Assembly: GCA_965248915.1 (NCBI GenBank)
Contig: OZ252216.1
Coordinates: forward strand, 2,976,001 to 3,040,000
Reading direction: 5' to 3'
Source: CBDFLA01 sp965248915
GTDB lineage: Bacteria; Pseudomonadota; Alphaproteobacteria; M2410
DNA: 64,000 nucleotides
The notes under the pieces were generated by a model. The model was not told the DNA's origin, searched no databases, and worked only from the letters and a program-made list of their open reading frames with translations. Made by a program: the position numbers and the translations under genes. The stretch's first letter is position 1. Every line of letters starts with the position of its first letter. Of this stretch, positions 53,001 through 60,870 are shown piece after piece.

Positions 53001-54245
53001 CTAAAGCGCCTCACCGCGCAGCAGCTTTGGAAGGTCTCCAACCGCGCCGCCTGCATGGCGCATGAAGAGACGCCGTGCCGGGCCAAAGCGATTGACGATG
53101 CCAAGGCCAACATCGCGTGCCAACCGCACCGGCACGATGTCATTTGAAAACAGACGGTTGAGCGCATCCATCATGAGGGAGAGCGACACATTGTCGAACC
53201 GCCGCCATTTTTGGTAGCGCTCCAACACATCGAACGCACCAATATCTTGGCCCAACCGCTGCGCGTCGGTCAAAACTTCCGCCATCACCGCCACATCGCG
53301 AAGCCCAAGGTTCAGCCCTTGGCCCGCGATCGGATGAACACCGTGCGCCGCATCGCCGACCAGAGCCAGCCTGGGCGCAACGTATTCCCGCGCCAAAACG
53401 AGATTGAGAGGGTAAGACCAAACGGGGCCAACGGGCTCAATGTCACCCAAATAGTCCCCAAACCGCGCCGCGAGTTCCTCTCGGAAGCGCGCGTTATCAA
53501 GCGCTAAAATCGCTTCAGCTTGAGCCGTCTTTTCTGTCCACACCAACGAAGAACGTTTTCCCGTCATGGGCAAAATGGCAAAGGGCCCGGACGGCAAGAA
53601 ATATTCCTGCGCCACCCCTTCATGATCGTGTTCATGGGCAACTGTCGTCACGATGCCAACCTGGTCATAAGACCAGCCGATGGTTTTGATGCCGGCTTCT
53701 TGGCGCAAGGGCGATCCTCGCCCATCTGCCGCCAAACAAAGCCGCGACCGCAACGTTGACCCGTCATCAAGAGTGACAGAAAACCCATAAGCGTCGGCTT
53801 CGCTCGAGACACGTTTAGCGGGGGCCCGGTAATCAATCCGCTCATGATCGAGCACAGCTTGGGTCAAAACCGCGCGCATATGCCGGCTCTCCATTAAATG
53901 GCCTAAGGGAGCGTCGCCGATTTCCGTATGATCAAAATGGAGGAAGAACGGCGAAGGGCCCTCGCGAACCGTACCGTCGGAGACCATGATATCGTTAATC
54001 GGCTGAGCCTGTGGGGCAAGCGCGTCCCAAAGACCGAGCGCTTCGTACATGCGACATGAGGCAAAGGCGACGGCAAAGACCCGGCCATCGAAATCAGCCG
54101 CCAGCGCCACTTTTGGATCAAGGGCGTCGACGATCGTCACCTCAAAACCGCCGGAAGCCAGCGCCAACCCCATGGAAAGACCATTGAGGCCACCCCCGAC
54201 GATCAACACATCGCTGTCATAGGATTGAGTGGAATTCTTAGCCAT
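53001..54245 (-). CDS. UbiH/UbiF/VisC-family FAD monooxygenase
   Basis: FAD-dependent aromatic hydroxylase (414 aa) of the ubiquinone-biosynthesis group. The N-terminal dinucleotide motif is VLIVGGGLNGLSMGLALA; the second FAD motif is ALVGDAAHGVHPIAGQGLNL with a following GLRDV; RLCLAADGRGSPLR is the DG motif. It likely hydroxylates a ring position of the ubiquinone precursor. GAGG lies upstream of the ATG at 54245. It is divergent from the amidase, whose start lies 107 bp away. Confidence 0.88.
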   Translation of the reverse strand: MAKNSTQSYDSDVLIVGGGLNGLSMGLALASGGFEVTIVDALDPKVALAADFDGRVFAVAFASCRMYEALGLWDALAPQAQPINDIMVSDGTVREGPSPFFLHFDHTEIGDAPLGHLMESRHMRAVLTQAVLDHERIDYRAPAKRVSSEADAYGFSVTLDDGSTLRSRLCLAADGRGSPLRQEAGIKTIGWSYDQVGIVTTVAHEHDHEGVAQEYFLPSGPFAILPMTGKRSSLVWTEKTAQAEAILALDNARFREELAARFGDYLGDIEPVGPVWSYPLNLVLAREYVAPRLALVGDAAHGVHPIAGQGLNLGLRDVAVMAEVLTDAQRLGQDIGAFDVLERYQKWRRFDNVSLSLMMDALNRLFSNDIVPVRLARDVGLGIVNRFGPARRLFMRHAGGAVGDLPKLLRGEAL

Positions 54246-54352
54246 GAAACACCTCTGTGAAATCTCTCTTGCCTGAGGGCACCAGTGTCGCCGATCATGA
54301 AACAATATTGCAGCACGATTGCAAGGGACCAAATGGCGCAGACAGAGACAAC

Positions 54353-55669
54353 ATGACCAAATGGCACGACAAGACCGCCCTGGCTCTGGGTCGCGATATC
54401 GAAACCGGAGTCATTGATCCGAGGGATCTTTCGGAATACTTCCTCAGCCGAGCGACTAAAGACCCAGAAGGGGATTTGGTTTACATGCGCCTAGCGCCGA
54501 ATCGCGCCCATAAAGAAGCAGAAGCTGCAGCCGACCGTGCAAAGCGTGGCATGCGCCTCTCGCCTCTTGATGGTGTCCCTCTATCTTGGAAAGACCTTTT
54601 CGACACCGACGGCATTGCAACAGAAGGCGGATCGAAACTGCTCGAAGGTCGAACGCCTAACAAAGATGCCGAAGTACTGATCCGTGCCACCGCCGTAGGA
54701 ACGGTCTGCCTCGGCAAGACCTCTATGACGGAGTTCGCCTATTCAGGCCTCGGCTACAATCCAACCTGCGGGTCTCCCACCAATCCGTTTGATGAAAGAA
54801 CGCCGCGCGTGCCCGGCGGGTCATCTGCCGGCGCAGCAGTCAGCGTGGCCCGCGGTTTGGCCCCGGCGGCGATCGGAACTGATACCGGCGGCTCTGTCCG
54901 AATTCCAGCCGCCTGGAACGGGCTGGTGGGATTGAAAACCACCTTCGGCCTTTTGCCCTTAGATGGTGCCCTACCTTTGAGCCCCACCCTCGACACCGTC
55001 GGACCCCTGACAAAGGATGTAGCAGATGCCGCCGCCCTTCGCTTACGAATTCTAAAACACGATGCCGTTTGGAGCCACGTCGACAATGATGCCTGGCCGC
55101 ACTACGACGACGCGTTGGAAGTTTTGGCGGGCGCTGGGATCGTCGCCACGCCACATCCGGAAAAGGGCGTAGACGCTCTGCTTCATCTTCTGACCCACAA
55201 ACCGGGATTCGTTCCTGCCGAGGCCTATGCTGCTTGGGGGCCACTCATCGAAGCAAACCCGGACAAGATATTCTCCATGGTCAGAGACCGGATCATGCCA
55301 GGCAAAGAAATGGCCCAAGAACTAATCACCGAATTTCGAGCAGAACTCGAAATCGTGCGTCGAAGTGTTTGGGCCGAGCTTGACGACTGTGATGGGGTAA
55401 TTCTGCCAACGGTCGGTATTTTGCCACCAGAGATCGAAGACGTCATGGCAAGCCCGGAGAGCTATCAGCAGTTTAATACTTGGTCACTCTTCAACACCTC
55501 AATCGCCAACCTCCTCGGCCTATGCGCCATCACATTGCCCATTGGACTGACGGCTCGAACGGGGCGCCATCCCCCACTCCCCGTCGGGCTCATGATCATG
55601 GCGGCACCCTTTACCGAGGCCCGTCTGCTCAACCTGGCCAAGACAATTGAGACCACCCTAAACCGCTGA
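54353..55669 (+). CDS. Amidase-signature family enzyme
   Basis: Amide hydrolase (438 aa) with the complete Ser-cisSer-Lys triad: Lys80 in SWKDLFDTDG, Ser158 in GGSSAGAAVS and Ser181 in GTDTGGSVRIPAAW. Members include fatty-acid amide hydrolases, GatA-like and aryl amidases; no GatB/GatC partner is present, so it is probably catabolic. The frame opens at 54257, inside the region preceding the UbiH-type gene, but I use the ATG at 54353 (MTKWHDK), the first with a plausible product start. Confidence 0.85.
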   Translation: MTKWHDKTALALGRDIETGVIDPRDLSEYFLSRATKDPEGDLVYMRLAPNRAHKEAEAAADRAKRGMRLSPLDGVPLSWKDLFDTDGIATEGGSKLLEGRTPNKDAEVLIRATAVGTVCLGKTSMTEFAYSGLGYNPTCGSPTNPFDERTPRVPGGSSAGAAVSVARGLAPAAIGTDTGGSVRIPAAWNGLVGLKTTFGLLPLDGALPLSPTLDTVGPLTKDVADAAALRLRILKHDAVWSHVDNDAWPHYDDALEVLAGAGIVATPHPEKGVDALLHLLTHKPGFVPAEAYAAWGPLIEANPDKIFSMVRDRIMPGKEMAQELITEFRAELEIVRRSVWAELDDCDGVILPTVGILPPEIEDVMASPESYQQFNTWSLFNTSIANLLGLCAITLPIGLTARTGRHPPLPVGLMIMAAPFTEARLLNLAKTIETTLNR

Positions 55670-55947
55670 TTTCAGCCAATTAGGTCCAGCAACGTCCGTC
55701 ATAAAATGTCCGGACTTACGTCGCAGGTAATGGACTCCGGAACTGACAATATGTCATATTGGACAGGTGACAGAGGCGCTTCGCGACAGGATTCCGGCCG
55801 CAAAAACAATAATAATCGGCCATAATCAAAATAATAATGGAAGCGTTTCATGAGCGCGGTTTGAGGACAGTCCCCTGTCTTTGAGGCAAACTCACGAGCA
55901 TCTGAGGCAGCGCCTCTGTCCAAATTCCCAAACATCAATAGTGCTAT

Positions 55948-56523
55948 CTAGGGCGTCGGATTGACCCGACCAAAGATCAGTTGGTCCCAATAGGCGCCCT
56001 TCCAAAATCCGTATTGTTTGAGACACCCCTCCATCTCAAAGCCGCAAGCCTCAAGCAAGTGGCACGACCGCAGATTTCCAGGCGTCACCATCGCTTCAAC
56101 GCGCCGCAAGTTGAGTTCTTGGTCGGCAAACGCGAGCAACCCTTGCACCACACCGCGCATGATACCTCGCCCCCAGTAATCCGGGTACAGATCATAAGCG
56201 ATCTCCGCTCGCGACCCGCGCTCACGAACGATTGTGTTAAATCCAGCGGTCCCTAGAAATTCGCCACCCTCTTCATTCCGGATCACCCAACGCACGCCCT
56301 CAGCCCGGGCGCGAATATCCTCAGCCCAATCGATGATTTCTTCCGCCTCTGCAGTAGACGCAATCGGGTCGATATCCATAAACTCTGTCACATCTTCCCG
56401 TCCAAAATGGCGCAGCAGGTCCTGGGCATCAGATGGGGCTAGCGGCGTCAAAAAGAGAGACCCCAACGCCAGTTTTGCCGTTAGGGCCCGAAAGGCCTCA
56501 GGGTCCTTATCTAGCTTTGTCAT
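55948..56523 (-). CDS. GNAT-family N-acetyltransferase (RimJ/RimL type)
   Basis: Acetyltransferase of 191 aa. The acetyl-CoA-binding stretch is YWGRGIMRGVVQGLLAFA, preceded by AEIAYDLYPD and followed by RRVEAMVTPGNLRSCHLLEACGFEMEG, the RimJ/RimL arrangement. It may modify ribosomal protein N-termini or small molecules. The ATG at 56523 has GGAAG upstream. Confidence 0.88.
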   Translation of the reverse strand: MTKLDKDPEAFRALTAKLALGSLFLTPLAPSDAQDLLRHFGREDVTEFMDIDPIASTAEAEEIIDWAEDIRARAEGVRWVIRNEEGGEFLGTAGFNTIVRERGSRAEIAYDLYPDYWGRGIMRGVVQGLLAFADQELNLRRVEAMVTPGNLRSCHLLEACGFEMEGCLKQYGFWKGAYWDQLIFGRVNPTP

Positions 56524-56562
56524 TGCTTCCGTACCTAGCAATTATCGAGTTTAATCAATAGG

Positions 56563-58338
56563 TTAGTGCTTATGCGCGACGCCGGCCCCGGTTGGGATCC
56601 GAATGTCATCAACCAGATCTTGAATGTCATCCGGCGGTGGCGGCGTGTATCGGCTCACCACCGCGGCCACCGCAAAATTGATCATCATGCCAATGGTCCC
56701 GATGCCTTCAGGCGAAATGCCAAAGAGCCAGTTTTCTTTTGTATTGAGTTCCGGAGAGATGAACTTGAAAAACACAATGTAAGAGAATGTGAAGACCAAT
56801 CCCGTCACCATGCCTGCGATCGCACCTTCGCGGTTGGCGCGCTTTGAGAAGATGCCCAAAATAATCACCGGGAAGAAAGACGCAGCCGCAAGTCCAAAGG
56901 CAAAGGCCACCACTTGCGCCACGAATGCGGGGGGATAAATACCAAACAGTCCAGCGATGCAAATCGCAACTGCTGCCGCGATGCGCGCATAGAGGAGTTC
57001 TTGTTTGTCACTCAAACCAGGCAGGAATGTCTTGCGCAAAAGATCGTGGCTGACCGAAGTTGAAATCACAAGCAGGAGCCCCGCCGCCGTCGACAAGGCC
57101 GCTGCCAATCCGCCAGCAGCCACAAGTGCAATGACCCAATTGGGAAGCCCGGCGATTTCGGGATTGGCGAGCACCATAATGTCCCGGTCCACATATACCT
57201 CGTTTGCCGATGCCGTCAGCTCATTCGAAAGAAGCCTCTCACCATGAGGCCCCGTGCCCGGCAAAAACGATGGTTTTGCGGGCGAAATGGCCGTGCCCGC
57301 CCCATATTGCACCCGCCCGTCCCCATTCTTATCGGCCCAAGAAATGAGCCCAATATCCTCCCAGTTCCGGAACCACTCCGGCGTCTCAGAGTAAGCCGTT
57401 TCATGAATGCTATCGATGAAGTTAGCCCGTGCAAAGGCGGCCACCGCCGGCGCGGTCGTGTAAAGGAGAGCGATAAAGATGAGTGCGTAGCCAGCCGAAA
57501 GACGCGCGTCGGACACTTTGGGCACAGTGAAAAATCGCACGATCACATGTGGCAAGCCCGCCGTGCCCACCATAAGAGCCGCCGTAATGGCAAACACGTC
57601 CACCGTCGATTTGACACCAGAGGTGTAAGGCGCGAAACCGAGGTCCACCAGAACCCCGTCAAGCTTCTCTAAGAGATAGAGACCTGAGCCATCTTTCAAA
57701 GTGGAGCCAAAGCCAAGTTGTGGAACTGGGTTGCCCGTCATCAGTATAGAGATGAAAATAGCTGGGACCATAAAGGCGAATATCAAGACACAATACTGGG
57801 CGACCTGGGTATAGGTGATGCCCTTCATGCCCCCGAGCACCGCATAGACGAAAACCACCCCCATGCCGATCACTACCCCGGTCGTAATTTCCACCTCTAA
57901 GAAGCGCGAAAAGACGATTCCCACACCGCGCATTTGACCTGCGACATAGGTGAAGGAAACGAAGATGAGACACACGACCGCCACCACCCGAGCCGCTTTG
58001 GAATAGTAACGCTCGCCGACAAAATCAGGCACCGTAAACTGCCCAAATTTTCGCAAATAGGGCGCTAAACAAAGGGCTAGAAGGACATATCCCCCTGTCC
58101 ATCCAAGCAGGTATACCGCTCCGTCCCGCCCCATAAAGGCAATAATGCCTGCCATGGAAATGAAGGACGCCGCCGACATCCAATCCGCCGCCGTGGCCAT
58201 CCCGTTCATCACCGGGTGAACCCCGCCGCCAGCGACGTAGAATTCCTTGGTCGTCCCCGCCCGGGCCCAAATTGCAATACCGATATAAAGAGAAAATGAG
58301 AGCCCGACGAAGAGGTAGGTGAGGGCTTGAACGCTCAT
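56563..58338 (-). CDS. Sodium:solute symporter (VC_2705/ActP-like)
   Basis: Thirteen-helix-type Na+/solute symporter (591 aa) of the SSS family. The N-terminal GGGVHPVMNGMATAADWMS motif resembles acetate permease ActP, and the region near YTQVAQYCVLIFAF is family-typical. An insertion of about 90 residues (roughly 310-400, containing WADKNGDGRVQYG) is characteristic of the VC_2705 subgroup, whose substrates are probably small carboxylates. Its start overlaps the DUF4212 stop by 4 bp (ATGA). Confidence 0.85.
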   Translation of the reverse strand: MSVQALTYLFVGLSFSLYIGIAIWARAGTTKEFYVAGGGVHPVMNGMATAADWMSAASFISMAGIIAFMGRDGAVYLLGWTGGYVLLALCLAPYLRKFGQFTVPDFVGERYYSKAARVVAVVCLIFVSFTYVAGQMRGVGIVFSRFLEVEITTGVVIGMGVVFVYAVLGGMKGITYTQVAQYCVLIFAFMVPAIFISILMTGNPVPQLGFGSTLKDGSGLYLLEKLDGVLVDLGFAPYTSGVKSTVDVFAITAALMVGTAGLPHVIVRFFTVPKVSDARLSAGYALIFIALLYTTAPAVAAFARANFIDSIHETAYSETPEWFRNWEDIGLISWADKNGDGRVQYGAGTAISPAKPSFLPGTGPHGERLLSNELTASANEVYVDRDIMVLANPEIAGLPNWVIALVAAGGLAAALSTAAGLLLVISTSVSHDLLRKTFLPGLSDKQELLYARIAAAVAICIAGLFGIYPPAFVAQVVAFAFGLAAASFFPVIILGIFSKRANREGAIAGMVTGLVFTFSYIVFFKFISPELNTKENWLFGISPEGIGTIGMMINFAVAAVVSRYTPPPPDDIQDLVDDIRIPTGAGVAHKH

Positions 58339-58748
58339 GACCGGCCCTCCCCATCGCTTGGTTCAGAGATCTTTTCAAAATGATCGTCATCATCAAGACC
58401 AAGCCGACGTTCGAGCTTCTTCATCGAGCGCGCGTAGACAAAAATGAGAATGACGAAGACATAGATCGCACCTTGCTGCGCAAACCAGAACCCAAGTTTA
58501 AATCCAAAGAACTGGTAGTTATCCAAAACTTGGCCAAACAAGATGGCCGCCCCAAAGGAAACCAGAAACCAAATCCCTAAGAGTTTGAAAAGCAGCGACA
58601 GATTGGCCTTCCAATATGTATTGAGCGTGTCCTCTGCGATCACCCGGTCTTCAACCCCGGTCGACGCAATCACATTCCCGGCCTCGCCGTGGTGATAGAC
58701 CTCGCCTTCCGACGTTGCGCCTTCAGCCTTGTTCTCTCCGTCGCCCAT
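58335..58748 (-). CDS. DUF4212 symporter accessory membrane protein
   Basis: Membrane protein of 137 aa with two helices (LLFKLLGIWFLVSFGAAILF and AIYVFVILIFVYA), preceded by a conserved YWKANLSLLFKLL segment. DUF4212 proteins are encoded directly before VC_2705-type symporters and are thought to be small subunits; the 4-bp overlap here supports co-translation. I start at the ATG at 58748; the frame extends upstream into non-coding sequence. Confidence 0.85.
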   Translation of the reverse strand: MGDGENKAEGATSEGEVYHHGEAGNVIASTGVEDRVIAEDTLNTYWKANLSLLFKLLGIWFLVSFGAAILFGQVLDNYQFFGFKLGFWFAQQGAIYVFVILIFVYARSMKKLERRLGLDDDDHFEKISEPSDGEGRS

Positions 58749-58960
58749 GGTCAGCCCTTTCTTCGCTCGATTCGTTGACCCTAGTTCAAGACACCCTTGG
58801 ACGAAACTCCAAGCCCGATTGCCCTGAGTGCACATGATTCAAGCGATCTGAGGATTCTGCCCATTTGATAGGCAGCCACTGGGAGCGTCCATCCGAATTT
58901 CCCAACTCCGCATCGGCAATATCTACATAGAATCAACACATTAGGAGATTTGGACAGAAC

Positions 58961-58975
58961 TGGCACAGAGCTTGT
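58961..58975 (+). promoter_or_regulatory. Sigma-54 promoter of glnK-amtB
   Basis: TGGCACAGAGCTTGT matches the -24/-12 consensus TGGCAC-N5-TTGC except for the last base. It lies 62 bp upstream of the glnK start, as expected for NtrC-activated nitrogen-starvation genes. Confidence 0.7.
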
Positions 58976-59037
58976 TAAGTGACAAGGGTGAAGGGCCCAA
59001 AGAAGGACCAATTCCAACAACAAGAAAGGGAACTCAT

Positions 59038-59376
59038 ATGAAAATGGTCACGGCTATGATCCGGCCGTTCAAGCTCGACGATGTGCGAGAAGCACTCATC
59101 AACCTCGGCGTTCACGGACTGACCGTCACTGAGGTCAAAGGGTATGGCCGCCAAAAAGGCCACACGGAAATCTATCGCGGCGCCGAATACGCCGTGAATT
59201 TCGTCCCAAAAATCAGGATCGATGTCGCCGTAGGCGCCGACCTGATCGAACGCGTCGTTGACGAAATTTCCAACATCGCCAAAACCGGTCAAACCGGTGA
59301 CGGCAAAATCTTCGTCACCGACATTGAGTCCATCGTCCGTATACGGACCGGAGAAATCAACAAAGACGCTTTGTGA
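59038..59376 (+). CDS. glnK: Nitrogen regulatory P-II protein GlnK
   Basis: P-II signalling protein of 112 aa, the family standard when started at ATG 59038 (AAAGGGAAC upstream). Tyr51 (GHTEIYRGAEYAV), the site of uridylylation, is present, along with TGxxGDGKIFV in the B-loop. Upstream codons to 58972 are part of the promoter region. It binds 2-oxoglutarate/ATP and controls AmtB and nitrogen regulators. It is followed 7 bp later by amtB and preceded by a sigma-54-type promoter. Confidence 0.96.
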   Translation: MKMVTAMIRPFKLDDVREALINLGVHGLTVTEVKGYGRQKGHTEIYRGAEYAVNFVPKIRIDVAVGADLIERVVDEISNIAKTGQTGDGKIFVTDIESIVRIRTGEINKDAL

Positions 59377-59383
59377 GGCAACA

Positions 59384-60694
59384 ATGAAAAACAAAAAATC
59401 ACTCATGAGTCTATGTGGGGGCGCGGCGCTTCTAACCCTTGCTGTAGCAGGACCGGCTCAAGCCGAAGTAAGTCCGGAAACCGAATATGTCTTCAACACC
59501 TTCCTCTTCCTTGTTTCCGGCATGGTCGTCATGTTCATGGCAGCGGGCTTTTGCATGCTCGAGGTCGGCATGGTGCGCTCAAAAAACGCCGCCACCATCT
59601 GCCTCAAAAACATCGCCCTTTATTCCATCGCCGGCCTCATGTTCTACCTGGTCGGATATCACCTCATGTATGGCCAAGCCAATGATTTCTTTGGCGGATT
59701 GGCAATTTGGGGGGCAGACGACAGCGCCGCAAAAGCAGGAGACATAGTGGCTGGAGGTTATTCTTCTGGCTCCGATTGGTTCTTCCAAATGGTCTTCTGT
59801 GCTACCGCCGCATCCATCGTCTCCGGCACCTTGGCTGAGCGCATCAAGCTCTGGCCGTTTCTGATTTTCACCGCCCTTTTAACCGGCGTCATCTATCCCA
59901 TCCAAGGCTCCTGGGAGTGGGGCGGCGGTTGGCTCGACGGTCTGGGGTTTTCAGACTTTGCAGGATCGACCCTGGTGCACTCAGCCGGCGGTTGGGCGGC
60001 TCTCGTTGGCGCCATCGTGCTTGGCGCACGCAAAGGCAAGTATCTTCCCGGCCGTCAGGTCGGTGTCTTCCCAGGGTCCTCGCTGCCGCTCGCAACGTTG
60101 GGCGTTTTCATCCTTTGGCTTGGGTGGTTTGGGTTCAACGGCGGCTCGCGATTGGCCTTGGGCTCAGCCGCCAACGCCATCGATATTTCGAGCATTTTTG
60201 TGAACACCAACCTGGCCGCCGCCGCCGGTGTCGTCTCAGCGATGCTTTTTACCCAATTCGCCTATAAAAAGGTCGATCTCACCATGGCACTCAATGGCGC
60301 CATCGGCGGACTGGTTGCAATTACCGCTGAACCTCTCATGCCAAGCCCCATACTGGCCATTTTCATTGGCGCGGTCGGCGGTTGCCTGGTGGTCTTTACC
60401 GTGCCGCTCCTCGACAAGTTCAAGATTGACGATGTGGTCGGTGCCATCCCAGCCCACCTCGTTTGCGGCATTTGGGGCACCATGGTGGTGCCGCTATCCA
60501 ACAAAGACGCGAGCTTTGGCATCCAACTTTTGGGGATTGTTTCGATTGGCATCTTCGTCAGTGTTGTCAGCGCGGCCGTCTGGTTGACCCTAAAATCAAC
60601 CATTGGCATTCGAGCTTCTGAAGAAGAAGAGATGCTGGGCCTCGACAAAACCGAACTTGGCCTGGAAGCCTATCCGGAATTTACAGCCGGCTAG
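59384..60694 (+). CDS. amtB: Ammonium transporter AmtB
   Basis: Ammonium channel (436 aa) with a signal-peptide-like N-terminus (LLTLAVAGPAQAE) and eleven helices. Family marks include FCMLEVGMVRSKN, the LVHSAGGWAALVGA segment with the conserved pore His, and LGWFGFNGGSRL; the second pore His is in HLVCGIWGT. The ATG at 59384 has GAGG five bases upstream. It is regulated by direct binding of GlnK, encoded just before it. Confidence 0.96.
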   Translation: MKNKKSLMSLCGGAALLTLAVAGPAQAEVSPETEYVFNTFLFLVSGMVVMFMAAGFCMLEVGMVRSKNAATICLKNIALYSIAGLMFYLVGYHLMYGQANDFFGGLAIWGADDSAAKAGDIVAGGYSSGSDWFFQMVFCATAASIVSGTLAERIKLWPFLIFTALLTGVIYPIQGSWEWGGGWLDGLGFSDFAGSTLVHSAGGWAALVGAIVLGARKGKYLPGRQVGVFPGSSLPLATLGVFILWLGWFGFNGGSRLALGSAANAIDISSIFVNTNLAAAAGVVSAMLFTQFAYKKVDLTMALNGAIGGLVAITAEPLMPSPILAIFIGAVGGCLVVFTVPLLDKFKIDDVVGAIPAHLVCGIWGTMVVPLSNKDASFGIQLLGIVSIGIFVSVVSAAVWLTLKSTIGIRASEEEEMLGLDKTELGLEAYPEFTAG

Positions 60695-60719
60695 GATCAT
60701 CATTGTCACGTGAGAAGGG

Positions 60720-60754
60720 GCCCGCTTTGGCAACGGAGCGGGCTTTCTTCTTTT
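60720..60754 (+). terminator. Rho-independent terminator after amtB
   Basis: GCCCGCT and AGCGGGC form a stem around TTGGCAACGG and are followed by TTTCTTCTTTT, 26 bp after the amtB stop codon. Confidence 0.8.
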
Positions 60755-60870
60755 GCACATCAATTCTGGGTCTTTCAGAGCCAAGTGTTGTTTGGTTAAT
60801 TTCCGTTAACCTCTGACCTTTAACTTCACGATATACAAGTCGTTCGTTTGAGATTTGAGGGAATGCGCTC

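Noticed and set aside
55699..55938. 79-codon minus-strand ORF in the gap between amidase and GNAT genes
   Set aside because: No ribosome site, no recognisable features, and composition like non-coding DNA.
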